From the NCBI GenBank assembly GCA_027627225.1, contig CM051029.1:74923578-74987577 (forward strand): a stretch of DNA of 64,000 nucleotides. Direction: 5' to 3'. The notes beneath the pieces were generated by a model. That model did no database searches and had not been told where the DNA came from. It worked only from the letters and a program-made list of their open reading frames with translations. The translations under genes and the position numbers were made by a program. The stretch comes from Congeria kusceri (Eukaryota > Mollusca > Bivalvia > Myida > Dreissenidae). Every line of letters starts with the position of its first letter. Within the stretch, counting starts at the first letter, position 1. Below are positions 33,101 to 45,109 of the stretch, one piece after another.

Positions 33101-35798
33101 GAGGCCCCATCTTAAGCTGTTGCTTGCTCAACAAGGAATTCCTGAACTGTAGTGCCCATGCTAAGTTTTGCATCACATGCACAGACATCTCTAGTTGTGG
33201 CATATTATGCTCCCTCAACAGTTTTGCAAACTCTTCTGACCTACTTACAGCAAGAGCCAACACCAAGATCTCATCAGACTTAATGACGTTTGAAAACGGT
33301 TTCAGAAGCTGATACTCACACACTGCATGTCCATAAATGGCATCCACAATACTGAGAAACTCTGGCAAAGGCAGATTCTGACAGTCCACGAAACAGAAAT
33401 AGCTGAGATTGCACAGGCTGTAGTATTCTTCCACATGACCCTGGCCAGGCCTGTGTCTCAGTGACTGACACAGCTGCCTGTCTGACAACTTCCTGTCATA
33501 ACCCAGGGATAATAATCTTGATTCATCTAGTCCAGGGTCCAACGACATAGCTTTCTCAACAAAATTGCGATCATCTTTGTTTTTCTTGCTGTTGCGAAAA
33601 ACAGTTTCTGAGATCTTCAGTATTGTTTCGTGACGTTGCACTACATTCTGGGCAACTGCTTGGTCATGACTGCTTTTAGCAGCTGAGTCATTTTTCACAG
33701 GTTCAACAGAAGTTTTAGTTGGACTGGTCACGGTCATAGTCGCGGCTTTTTTCAATTCACTTTTACGTTGGCTCTCAGCTACATTTCTTGAAGCAACCTT
33801 ATAGGCAAACATGGCCAAATCACTTTCCTCCACCTCGGGTGCAGAGTTCAAGTCTTTGGAATTCACAGTCCGGTGAAAAGCCAGTGCCTCTTCAGTTAGA
33901 AAGGTTGTGTTGCAAGAAGCACACTCAAACTCTGTGGAAACCTGATCTGATTGTGAGTGCTTCCAGAATGAATGAATGGTAAGCAAATGGTGCTTCAGAA
34001 AGTTTTTGCTATCAAAGTACATATGGCACAAAGGGCAAATCAATGTTTGTCTTTGGAAGTTAGGCAATGTAAAATGTCCACTTTCTTTACAATGCTTTTC
34101 TAGTCCACTTTTAGTCAGGAACTTTCCATCACATATGGCACAGGAGTATTGCACACAATGCTTGCCTAACACATGATTCCATGCTTGTGTATCGTCAGTT
34201 TCAACCACATTGGCCAGTGAAAAACCACAGAAAAAGCACTGCCTCTGAGACTGATGGTACAATGCCTCATGAATTTTAACCTCAGCAAAGTTTTGTTGCG
34301 GCTGATGACAGTGAGTGCAAAAAAATTCTGTCCCAACACCTTTAGCTAGATCTGCAACAACATGTTTTTCAAGGACATGTTTCCATACGGCACGATCTGA
34401 GCATTCCAGTTCTGAATTTGAGCAGAGATAACATTTTCCATTCTGGCTATTTGATTTACCTCCAATGTTACTGGTCACATTTTTCGCACTATTACAAACA
34501 AAGCTTGAACTGTGTATCACAGAGGTTAATGGATGAACTGCTGTCAATACTTGTCTTTCACCAGGATAATCTTTCACTGCTGGAACTGGCTTGGATTGTT
34601 CAATAACAGCATTTCTCACATCTCTGGAAGTCTCTGAGTTTGGGAGCAGGACACTGAACGCAGGCAGCTGCCGCGCACTGCTGGCACTTCTGTGTACCAC
34701 ACTGGGTACACATGGTGAAAAGGTCTGATCCGCAACCAAACCACTCTGTGTTACTTGCTTAAGCGTGAAGGCTTGACGAATAACTGCACTTTCATTACTA
34801 ATACTTTGACCTACATTTGAAAGTTCAACATCAAGTTTTCTTATACTGACTGAATTGGGCTTAATACTGAAGTCATGAGGATTTTCAAAAGCCTTAGGTA
34901 CACTGAGAGATTCTCTTGGTATGGTTTCTGTTAGAGTCTTCACTGGATTTGACAGACATTTCAGAGTGAAAGCTTGTTTAATAAGTTCAGCTTCACTCAC
35001 GACAGCAATAACTGAGCTAGCTTTCTTCTGACTTGGAATTGATCCCTCACTTACGCCATCATTAAAGCTTCCAACAGTGTCCCCTGTGTCTGTCTGCCTG
35101 ACAGAATCACCTGGCGCACTTTCTTTTCTATTAGTGCTCGATCTCAAATTCATTGATGGACCGTTTGGGGTAAATTCAGCCTTTGGCATTGACAGCAGAT
35201 GCATAGATTCCGAAGTATCTGTTTTTATATTCTGCATACTGGATGAACTAGAATCCAAAGAATGCTTACAGGATGAATTTAAACTTGACTCAGAAGCCGG
35301 TGGATCAAAATGCTTTGCAGCTAATGAAGAGTTTGCAAGATGGGACATGGCAGGTGAAGAATGAGGTCTATCAAAGACTGTGGACGTCTGCATGGTATTC
35401 TGCATGACAGCATGTGAAGAGATGATCCGAGCAGGTGACCCTACCACTTTGGAAGAGCTGGCCGATATCGAAGGACACTGGTTGCGTAGCGATGACTGGC
35501 TGTCTCTTTCTTTCCCCTGACTCGGGATGGAGGAAGGCGGGCTTGCTGCGTCCGGCTGGAACGGGGCAACTGCCATCACAGGGATGGGTATGCCGAGGTA
35601 AATCTGGGACCCCACGGGTAGATTCACACTGCTCAGCTGACCACCAAAGGGCTCAAATGGGACCCTTCCAGCGTGTAACGGCACCACAGCAGGAGTTGAA
35701 GACTGTGAGGCCAGACTTGTGGTAAGAGAGGAGGGCGGTAACAGTCCCACGAACACTGGCAACCGATTTCCCGACCGGTTCTGTCCGGAAAACGACAT
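27132..35798 (-). CDS. Giant coding exon of a C2H2 zinc-finger, SUMO-motif nuclear protein (residues 1-2889)
   Basis: I do not recognise a named orthologue. In order: a Ser/Pro-rich N-terminus with a duplicated IKQAFTLK/IRQAFTLK phrase (273-280, 340-347); about six C2H2 fingers (456-645: CYLC..H, CTHC..H, CFFC..H, CAIC..H, CPLC..H, and a last one, CASC, lacking a clear final His); an apparently folded block (~740-890); Lys/Arg- and acid-rich linkers; two AT-hook-like stretches (KKRRGRKRKYS ~1450, KKKRGRQAKKP ~1520); eight INPLINIKKEK repeats (~1775-2450); then Ser-Pro-Arg-Gln and Pro-rich repeats to the end. This suggests a chromatin or transcription regulator. ATG at 35798 is preceded by an in-frame TGA and a 3' splice site (35863), so it is the start. 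The exon ends ATG|GTGAGT, phase 0; the apparent run to 27111 is intronic. An 8.7-kb coding exon is exceptional. Confidence is high that it is a gene, low for function. Confidence 0.92.
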
Positions 35799-35862
35799 GC
35801 TGTTTCTGCAGTGCAGGCCCCACTGTCAGTCGGGGGTCTTTACATCATAAACCTTGGATGTC
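35799..35862 (-). other. 5' UTR part of the giant exon, with splice acceptor
   Basis: On - the sequence TGTTTATCTTCAG|GACATCC places a 3' splice site at 35863/35862, followed by 64 bases to the ATG with an in-frame TGA. A separate upstream 5' UTR exon and promoter must lie at higher coordinates; I could not place them. Confidence 0.6.
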
Positions 35863-36776
35863 CTGAAGATAAACAGACATACCTTAACATGTTTGCATCT
35901 TTGTAGTTTATTGTATATAATAATATATAGTATACAGTGGAAGCCCTCTTAATCACATCCTCTCTAAACAAGAAATTTTTTAATTATTGGTACCAATTTT
36001 TTTCTCCATTAAAAGTAATTGTAAAAAAAATTATGAAACATTATTGAGGAATACATTCTCTTTAAAGATATGTAAACTTTATTACAAAATATTTGCTAAC
36101 TTTGGTACTTCAGCATATATAAGAAGCTGTAGAAATTTAGTAGCAGAAATATGCGTTATATTGGAGCCCATTCTACCCCACAACTGGTCATACAGATACA
36201 GTGGCAGGCAACAGTTTTTGCCAAACTGGAAAAAAATGTCGGTCATCTGACCAGGCGTTCTGAAAAATTGGCTAGTCCTGACAAAAACAGTCGGACCAAA
36301 AATGACACTAAGGCACGTCCGAACGACAATGACTAGTAAAAGCTTGGTCCGGGCTAGTAAAGCTAATTTCTTTCTAGCCTGAACGGTCCAGTGAAAAAAT
36401 CTCGAGTTATTCAGTTAAAACATACCTAAATAAGACAGAATTATTTAAAATAAGAAAATCGCCGCAATGGTTTCACTGGAATATCCAAACTCTATGTTTA
36501 GATACAAGCATTGACATGACGCTTGGACGTGATTGTTCTGCAAGATTGGTTTACGGGAATTATAAATTGATTTTAGCACACATTTAACGTATGAAACAAT
36601 TCAAACTATAAACAATTGCTTTTAAAATATTAACTCAAAGCACTGAGATATTTATTTATTGATTACTATTTTTTTCCGCGTGTCTGTCTGGGTTTCCAAA
36701 ATTTTACGACAATCGCAACTCGTAGTTAGCCATTTTCGGTTGTTTTAACTTTAAATGCGAATCGTAGCAGACGAAT

Positions 36777-37676
36777 ATGTCGCACGTCAATCTTTTAAAG
36801 TTTGGGTTTACAACAGACAAAAGGTCACCAGATGACACGAAAAAACGTAAAGGCAAGGAAGAGTCAATGGCAGATTATGATAAAAATAAAAGAAAACTGT
36901 TGTTTTACACTAAATGGAAAGATCAGCTTTCAAGGTTAGAATTTGACTCTGAGAGTGAGAAGAATATAATGTTTTGTGTCCCACGTAGACAGCTTGAAAC
37001 TAGTGGTAGGCATGTACAGGGAACTGATAATATAATGTTTTGCGTCCCACGTCGACAGCTTGAAACTAGTGGTAGGCATGTACAGGGAACTGATAATTTA
37101 ATGTTTTGCGTCCCACGTAGACAGCTTGAAACTAGTGGTAGGCATGTACAGGGAACTGATAATTTAATGTTTTGCGTCCCACGTAGACAGCTTGAAACTA
37201 GTGGTAGGCATGTACAGGGAACTGATAATTTAATGTTTTGCGTCCCACGTAGACAGCTTGAAACTAGTGGTAGGCATGTACAGGGAACTGATAATTTAAT
37301 GTTTTGCGTCCCACGTAGACAGCTTGAAACTAGTGGTAGGCATGTACAGGGAACTGATAATATAATGTTTTGTGTCCCACGTAGACAGCTTGAAACTAGT
37401 GGTAGGTTTGTACAGGGAACTGATAATATAATGTTTTGTGTCCCACGTAGACAGCTTGAAACTAGTGGTAGGCATGTACAGGGAACTGATAATTTCAGGA
37501 TTGACACAATAAAAAGCCACAACGAGTCTTCTTTGCACCAAACACACAGACTAAATTATGAAATTAAACACAATAAGGGTACAGTGACCACGGTCTATAC
37601 CAGCCATACAGGTGACATTGACACACTTGTTCCGATATCTAATCCTAGCACTAGTTGGGTGCTAGTATGTAGTTGA
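36777..37676 (+). pseudogene. hAT-derived TTF-type zinc-finger reading frame with a 22-residue x 8 repeat
   Basis: A 299-residue frame. The N-terminus KRSPDDTKKRKGKEES..YDKNKRKLLFYTKWKDQL and C-terminal part NFRIDTIKSHNESSLHQ match the layout of TTF-type zinc-finger regions in hAT-derived proteins (basic leader, KW, MFCxxC, NFRxxTIxxHxxSxxH). Between them, MFCVPRRQLETSGRHVQGTD is amplified eight times. The second Cys of the expected C-x2-C is Arg in every copy, so zinc binding is probably lost. The stop follows soon after the finger with no transposase domain. All eight copies stay open, so expression cannot be excluded; I call it a transposon-derived pseudogene with moderate confidence. Confidence 0.55.
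36963..37490 (+). repeat. 66-bp tandem repeat, eight in-frame copies
   Basis: The unit begins AATATAATGTTTTGCGTCCC and encodes N(I/L)MFCVPRRQLETSGRHVQG then TD. Exactly eight units fill 528 bp. Differences are few (NI/NL, GTAGACAG/GTCGACAG, one RF for RH). The array lies precisely within a zinc-finger segment and preserves frame. Confidence 0.95.
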
Positions 37677-38943
37677 TATATATTAGACTGTTGGATGTTT
37701 GTTAAGTAGTTTATATGCTTTCCATGCCACTTCATAACATTTAAGGTTCTTGAAATTAATCTGGATTGAGTAATCTAGCCTTGGCGTACCAATTCTTGAA
37801 CCATTTTTTGTAACTTTGGTTAAATATATAAAACTGTTTAAGTTCTTGGAAAATAGTTACATTAGCATATCAGACAAGACATTACTCTTTCTAAAACTAC
37901 AAATATTCGAGAAAATATCAGTTGATAACACCACCTTACCATTTGTCAAATCAAGTCACCTATGTTTACATATCGGCACCGGTTTGGAACCAATTGTCGA
38001 AAGTTCATTCATTCGGGTCAACAAAAAGTTCCAACACACATGTAACAGATAAACTCAATTTATTTACATCGTAAATGAAGTGCAGTATTACTATTGATGA
38101 ATTTTTTTTACATAAACAACAGATAATGCAGAACATTTCATATAACAAATACATATAATTATATCACTCTACTTGACATCATATTGATCATATATTGACA
38201 TGTTTTTTGTTCTAACTAATACCATGTGTAGATCAAAAATGAATAAAAGAGACTCAAACATATTGTGTTCCTCTAGGAAATGCTTTCATTATTCAATGAC
38301 CAATACAAATACCGGTAATTGTAAGTAACCAAAATGAAATAAAATAACCTAGTTGTGTGTAACCTAATCAAATCTAGGTAGAGCGCTTTAACAGCATTAT
38401 TGTGATAAATACGGCATTTTGACAGTTGTAAACAAAGTAAAAGTCATAAATGTTGAATGACAGTTTTGTTCCAAGTGTTTAAATTTTAAAACCAATACTA
38501 CTTTTGTTAAAAAGAATGATTTTACTAAAGGAAACATATATTTCCCTGTCATATACTTAAACTTTGTGTAGTTGAATAACACTTCGTCTGCAGATATGTT
38601 ACCGAAAAAGAGGCTGTGAAATTGAAAGTTTGCCAATACAACATGTGTATATTAGACTTACTTAAAACGACAACATATTTTAGTTTCAATGATTCACATG
38701 TGAATAAGTTTGATTAATAATAAAAATCGTTTGAGAATTGGTACCGTTCGAGAATTGGTACCCTGAGGCTACATCTATGGATTATACATTGTGTAACAGG
38801 AAGAGAAATAATACATTTTTATCGTTTTGTTCTGTTTTATTATTTAATACTATTGGTCTAGTTGACCTTTAGTCAGGTCTAGTTAATTTTACGAGTTACT
38901 AGTCCAGTGGTCTAGTGGTAAAAAAAGTTAATGTCGAACCCTG

Positions 38944-39470
38944 TAACTGATGCCTCGAACTCGCATGTCTCAAATTTATCGATAACTAAAAGTTTCTTTG
39001 CGGAACTGATATTTTATACTATATATTAATACAAATTTCTGTCCTTTGGTTCAAATTTATGAGGGTCGAATTTTCAGATGACTCGAAGAGTTTGTCATGG
39101 TCCCAGGTACAGTTTTCACACATTTAATTGTTTGTTTTGGCTCAAACACGCTTCAGCCGCATCAAGTTGTTAAGATTTGATGAGCTTAAGGGTCAAGTGT
39201 TGACAGAACACAAGAATTGCTTTAACAGCTTTCACAAACTTAAATAACATTAATAAAATGTATCAATAAATGTTTGATATGACTTGTGTTAATAACCATT
39301 ATAGATATCGGAATACTCTTCAACTGGAGATTTGAAAATATGGCAGACGGATTACAGCCGTACACGTTATCGAGCTCCATTTGGCTCAAAGTTTTGATGG
39401 CTGGAAGTTTCCTTGCCAGTCCCTGCGACTTCGAGCCATTGGGAGTCGACTGTATATTTTGAGCTTTTTA
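38944..39470. repeat. Probable dispersed repeat
   Basis: CTCGAACTCGCATGTCTCAA, ATCGATAACTAAAAGTTTCT, GTCATGGTCCCAGGTACAG and a terminal GGGAGTCGACTGTAT resemble pieces of a common molluscan interspersed repeat. No second copy is in the window, so this rests on recall only. Confidence 0.3.
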
Positions 39471-41470
39471 ATATTTTAACAGAAAAATCTGTCAACCCTC
39501 CGAGATTTGTATATAGCCTGATCGTGGAATACTGGTAATGTGCGCGATGTCAGGTCATTCATATCATGTATACACATACATGCATACAATATTTTCACTA
39601 TCCCAAAAAGTAAACCTAATTCACTCCCCCTTTTCATTGTTGTTAACATCTTTTATGGGTTATATCCATACGTAAAATATTCCATATACAAATATAATAT
39701 TATTCCTTGTTATTAATTTCAAATCGTGTACAATAAAATTGAAATCTGAAACTCCAATTTCAAATCGTGTACAATAAAATAGAAATCTGAAACTCCTATC
39801 TTAATTTTACTGTTCACGTGATATACACACAACTTCTATTTAAAATTAAAATGCACATGTATTTCACGTAAATCCTTTGTTCTGCTAGAAACAAATTATG
39901 CAGAGATGTACAACGTCACATTACCCTCATGGAAAGCGTGGGCGCATTGACTGCCATATAAAAACTTTGTAGCGCAGAAAGGTCTGGTCTGTACTTTTGC
40001 ATACACGTTTCGTAGCGCATAACAACAAAATTTGGCATCAATATTGCGAACAACGTGCAGTTAACATTGCCTCTACGCCATATTGATTACATAATTTGCG
40101 TTCAGAGAGGTCAGTATTCTGGGCATGCATTAAGGTTTATTTTCAGAAAGTCCAGACTTCCAGTTTTATTTTTTGAAGTCCCATGCAAAAAATACGAAGT
40201 CCTGACAATATAATAATATTAAATAATAATTTGTGTTATTATAATTATTTATTATTAGTATTGATTTCTGGACTAAAAAAACACACATTAATCATTTGAA
40301 TAAAGCTTCAAATTTGGATTTTACCCCCCAAAAATAATATATTACCCAGTTAGTAAAATCTTCCCTGATAAAATATTTTCAAATCAATTGATCTTTTATT
40401 ATTATTAGTTTATAATGGTGTTGTGTTTTTTTGCACTACGTCAACGTCAGCAGAATTTTCCCACTCTTTTCTGGCAAAACATGGGTTTAACATAACATAC
40501 GCATGCATGTATAGACTAAATTACACAAAATTTGTCTTCCCAATTTTTGAAAAGTAAAATTGATTCGGCATTTCGGATTACGTTATGTTCTTTTACGTAT
40601 TCAGTTTGAATATTCACTGTGGATTTATTTGGAAACAGATATGATTTTCCAGAATTGAAATGCTACATGTATTTTAAACAATGCTTTGCTTATGTATTAA
40701 TCTAAATGAGGATATTATTGACAACTAAAACGGTGAGTAAATCAAGTTGGCTTTATTGTGTCATATATGTTATTTAACTCCAATGCAGTTGCAAAGATGC
40801 ATATAAGCTTACTGATGTGTAGATACATGTATACAAACCGATTGGTTGATCGCTCACGTCCTTGCAAAGGATAAATAACTCTGTGTTTTAATTGGTTAAT
40901 ATCAATTTTCTGGGAGTTCAAACTCCTCTTACGGGGCAGCCGCCGCAGGGGGTGATTGGTTACGGCTTAGGAATGCATGAAACGTGTTTTGGGCGAGCGT
41001 TAATCTGTGGCCCTGATTTTGGTCAGAACTACATGACATGGACGCCATGGGGGTTAATTATCATCGTTACGATCAAAGTAAGGGACGTCTTCTTTACGAA
41101 CGAGGTGTTAATTTTTTGTGTACGAGACTGATTTAAGACCGTGTATTACGCCCATACACCCGTTAGTGCAAGCCCTGGGTATTTATCTATGACATACAGT
41201 TACTGTATACACCCTCCACGTGGACGGTGTGCTAATTAAAGTGAAAAGAATGATAGGACATTGTCATGGGTGGCACGTGCAATGTGCAATGTAAGCTGAT
41301 GTTGTCAAACTGTTACAATTTGATTTTGAGCGGGTCGGGTTATTGTCAGTGCTCCAGGCAGAATTTTAAAATGGCAGGGTGCTATTTCCTAAAAAGGGCA
41401 CTTTTGGGCGCGTTTGTATTTTTTGCAAGTACCAGTTCGGCAATTAGGACTGGTCATAGATGCACACATA
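39471..41470. other. No gene recognised
   Basis: One ~42-bp tandem duplication at 39716-39798 (TTTCAAATCGTGTACAATAA twice). The somewhat GC-richer part 40900-41110 has open frames on + without recognisable motifs. Confidence 0.45.
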
Positions 41471-41471
41471 C

Positions 41472-41512
41472 CGATATGGGGCCCATATGGGCTTGCTAGT
41501 TGGAAACCCACC
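41472..41512. repeat. Isolated unit of the 42340-43325 minisatellite
   Basis: GGGGCCCATATGGGCTTGCT followed by AGTTGGAAACCCACC matches the array unit but lies ~830 bp upstream of it, separated by unrelated sequence. Confidence 0.65.
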
Positions 41513-42339
41513 AGTGATGTTTTTACAATTTCACAGCCATGAGTCCTAGGACTCGCTGGACTAAAAATCTATGAGTCCCAAAGTTAAATGTGTGAGTTCA
41601 AAAATTTTCATTTATTCAAATGGGAATATAAGCAGTCAGTTAATAAGATGAGTACGGCAATAATGCAATTAACACTTTATTATATATCATAACACAAGTA
41701 ATTTAAACGTTGTGTTTTTTGAGAAGCATGTCTAGCTAGAGTAAGTAGAAAGTTGAAACTTTGTGCAGTTAGCATTTTTTACCATACCATTGCACCTTTT
41801 AGCAACCATACACAAAGTGCAGTACATGTTATTAAATTGTGTAGTTCCATTGTATATGCTCACCAACTAAACAACTACTCCCAATCTTTCTTCTATTAAC
41901 ATATTTTTTTCGGACTATTTTTGGCAGAACCTGACCAGAATTAACTTCAGGAGTATTGCGTTTAGTCATGTGTCATTTTTCTTTTCGGACCCATGTTGCA
42001 GACAAACTTTAAAAAACTTTCCAAAAAAATTAAATATTATTTTACCTTCACACCATTACGTTTAGAAACGTCACGACTATTGCCATTGGTTATTCCCAAA
42101 TCAATTATCCAATGAGCATGGTCATAATAGAAATAGACGGAACGGTGCGATGGTAAATTTTACCCACTATTTTGACAGTGCTCGAACAGAAAATGTTTCA
42201 AAACTGCTGGACAGGACTAGCCATTTACAAAATGCATGTGTTCCGCGAACGCACATAACTGAAACTTTGAGTCTACAGCAATATTACTGTGTCCTGGACG
42301 CAGGAAGCAGAGGTAAAAAAAACACTGACCCACATGGTC

Positions 42340-43325
42340 TATCTTGATGGGACCCATATGGGCTTGCTATTTGTGACCCATCTAGACCTGCTTGTTGGGG
42401 GCCAATATGGACTTTCTTGCTGGGGCCCATATGGGCTTGCTGTTGGTGACCCATCTAGGCCTGCTTGTTGGCGGCCCATATTACCTTTCTTGCTAAGACC
42501 CATATGGGCTTTCTGGGGACCGACATGAGCTTTCTTGATGGGACTCATATGGATTTGCTTGTGTGAACCCATGTGGGCTTTCTTGCTGGACCCATTTGAG
42601 CTTGTTGGCCTGGGACCCATCTGAGACTGATATGGGCATGACATGTATGTGGGACCTACATGGGGCCTATGTAGTTAATAAGCCCAGGCATATCCCATAT
42701 CGGGCCTACATGGGCTGGCTTGCCAGGACCTATATGTGCTTAATTGCTGGGGACCCAAATGTGCTTTTTTGATGGGACCCATATAGGGTTGCTTGAATGG
42801 GATCCATATGGGCTTGATTGCTGGGGACCCATGGGGCTTGCTCTTTGTGACCCATATGGGCTTGTTTGTTGGGGACCCATATGGGCCCCAGCAAGAAGGC
42901 TTGATTTCTTGGAACCCCATGAGGGCTCTCTTGCCCGGACCTATATGGGCTTGCTTGCCTGGGGACCTATATGGGCTTTCTTGCTAGGACCCATAAGGGC
43001 TTTCTTGTATTGTGCCAATTTTGGGCTTTCTTTCTGGGACCCACATGGGCTTGCTTGCATAGGACCCAACTGGTTCTGATATGGACCACACGAATAGGTC
43101 TCACATGCAGCCCATGTGGTACATTAGACCATATAAAGCCCTTTCCCGGCCTAAATGGGATGACTTACTAGGACCCATATGGGCATACTTGCTGGGAACG
43201 CATGTGGGCTTGTTGCTTGGTCCGATATGGGCCCGATATTGGCAGAAAAATATTATATGGGACACGCATGGGGCTCATATGGTATAGCCCATTTTGGACC
43301 CATATGGGCTTGCTTGCTGGGGAAC
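42340..43325. repeat. ~25-bp ACCCATATGGGC minisatellite, ~40 degenerate units
   Basis: Units centre on the palindrome CCCATATGGG with GGGCTTGCTTGCTGGGGACC joints. Spacing and sequence drift strongly. Because the core is palindromic the array reads similarly on both strands and yields many overlapping false open frames rich in GPIWA- or DPYGL-like words. Confidence 0.9.
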
Positions 43326-43496
43326 TGTTCAAGTACAATTTCAATGTCAATATCCATATATTAATTACAAAGTTTATTGGCAATCCGGCATACTGCCTTT
43401 GGCCATTTACAAATATACAAAAAACAATATGGCCGACACAGGGAATCATACAATGAAACGTATACATATACGTATTAATGATGATATATAGAGAAT

Positions 43497-45105
43497 AACA
43501 GGTTACTGCCCGGTGTTGTGTAATATATCAGGTGAGGCTTAGAATAATATAACGCGAGGCTTGCCGAGCCGTTATTTTATTTGTGCCGAACCTGATATAT
43601 AACACAAGACCAGGCAGTAACCTGTTTTTCTATTTATCATACCACGTTTTTCTAAAAATTACACCAAACGAGCTGATTTTTTACATATATAAAAACTAAG
43701 AGCCACGCTGATTTTACTGAGCCGGCTTTCACACGTTCACGTACATGTAGTTATGGATTTCTAAAAGTTGACTGGATAATACCTCATTATTAACATTTCG
43801 GAAAGATAAATGAGCTGTTTTCACTACGAATACATAGATTACACACACGTCTATTCATATAATATTGGAAACGCAAACTGAAATGGATTGCAACGGTCAA
43901 TTTCATCGGAGAACACGCATCGACGAATTGGTTTGAGACGCCATTTTCATGATTTTGGAGTTGTGTATTGAAATTGACATTTTGAAGATCGTTTCAATAA
44001 TGACTATAGCGTGTTCAATTTTTTGTCAAAACATGTTTGAGACTCAACATAAACTGATTCTGTGTAGTGTCTTTTAGTTCATTTATTTCAAATGTATTGA
44101 AATAACTGTGTATGGATTATTTATTGTTCCATTGATGACGTCATACCACTACCAAAGTGCGGGTTTATGTGAATATTTAAAAAATGAAGGTTTTTTATTT
44201 ATGACGATTAAAAATTATAAACTACCATAAATGTGCTTTTTGACGTGCAGGGCGCGTGTCATTTTAGGACCCCTGTCATATTTTGACGTGCAGGGCGCGT
44301 GTCATTTTAGGACCCCTGCGCGTGTCATTTTAGGACCCCTACGCGTGTCATTTTAGGACCGCTGCGCGTTTAAATGGAGCCATTTTTTTGTTAATTTTGC
44401 CATTATCCAGAAATCAAGTTTTCATGTGTGCACACTTTCCAATGACGTAATACACATTGGTAGTCTAAATACGGCCGATGGGCTAATACACATTGGTACA
44501 GTCTAAATTATTAACATGATCGACGTGATGAGCTGTGATACTGCAGACTCACATGGAAAGTGGTTGAAAAGCATAACATAACACTATTTTACTTCATACT
44601 ATAATGTTCTCCATTTTAGTCTCATTAGATAATAATAAAAATTCATAATATCGTAATGAACTTTTGTGGTCCCATTCACTCGCATCATATATGGTTGCAT
44701 TTAACCCGTATAGTGGGACATAGGTTTATTTATATACAGGCAATTCCGGATACATAAATATGGCGGTCTATTTATTCGTTTCTTTCGAACTTAACTTTAT
44801 TTTTCGTTATTGTTATAAAAAAAAGATCAACAAAAAATATTTCGGGAACAAAAAATACCCCATGCGCGTCTATTAGGCATGGGTGTCAATAAGGACATTC
44901 ACGGGATATACGTTCTTGGTATCAAGTTGTTTGTTTTGTTAAATCTGATTCATTTTTACTGAAAATGTTGACTTTAGGAGTGGATTTTGAGTAATATGAC
45001 ATACCTCCAAACATTGACTGATATAAATGCTACTGACCTGATATAAAAAAATATATCAGGCACCTTTGTATCAGGCCGATATCAGCATAGTGGTATGATT
45101 AATTT
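43497..45105. mobile_element. Putative non-coding element with inverted ends
   Basis: A ~38-bp inverted repeat (AACAGGTTACTGCC..GTTGTGTAATATATCAGG against CCTGATATATAACACAAGAC..GGCAGTAACCTGTT) spans 43497-43633. ATCATACCAC at about 43643 is answered by GTGGTATGAT at 45092-45101, and CTGATATA..TATATCAGG recurs near 45039-45060. Element limits are uncertain. No coding capacity. Confidence 0.4.
44255..44365. repeat. Short tandem repeat CGCGTGTCATTTTAGGACCC
   Basis: Four copies of the CGCGTGTCATTTTAGGACCC motif and a final truncated GCGCGTTTAA. Two lie 47 bp apart with TTTTGACGTGCAGGG, the rest about 24 bp apart. Confidence 0.85.
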
Positions 45106-45109
45106 CTGT

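Larger units (their letters stand above)
36199..38943 (+). mobile_element. Probable hAT-type transposon remnant
   Basis: The right end, read inward on -, begins CAGGGTTCGACATTAACTTT, a typical hAT terminus. Subterminal GTCAGGTCTAGTTAATTTTA (right) is inverted relative to ATTGGCTAGTCCTGAC (left, ~36268). A left terminus at CAGTGGCAGGCAAC (36199) is likely but poorly matched. A reading frame resembling the N-terminal zinc finger of hAT-derived proteins lies inside (36777-37676). No catalytic domain remains and no clear 8-bp duplication was found. Confidence 0.5.

Noticed and set aside
42289..43467. Cluster of overlapping open frames with DPYGL or GPIWA words
   Set aside because: They arise from the palindromic ACCCATATGGGC minisatellite, read in several frames and both strands.
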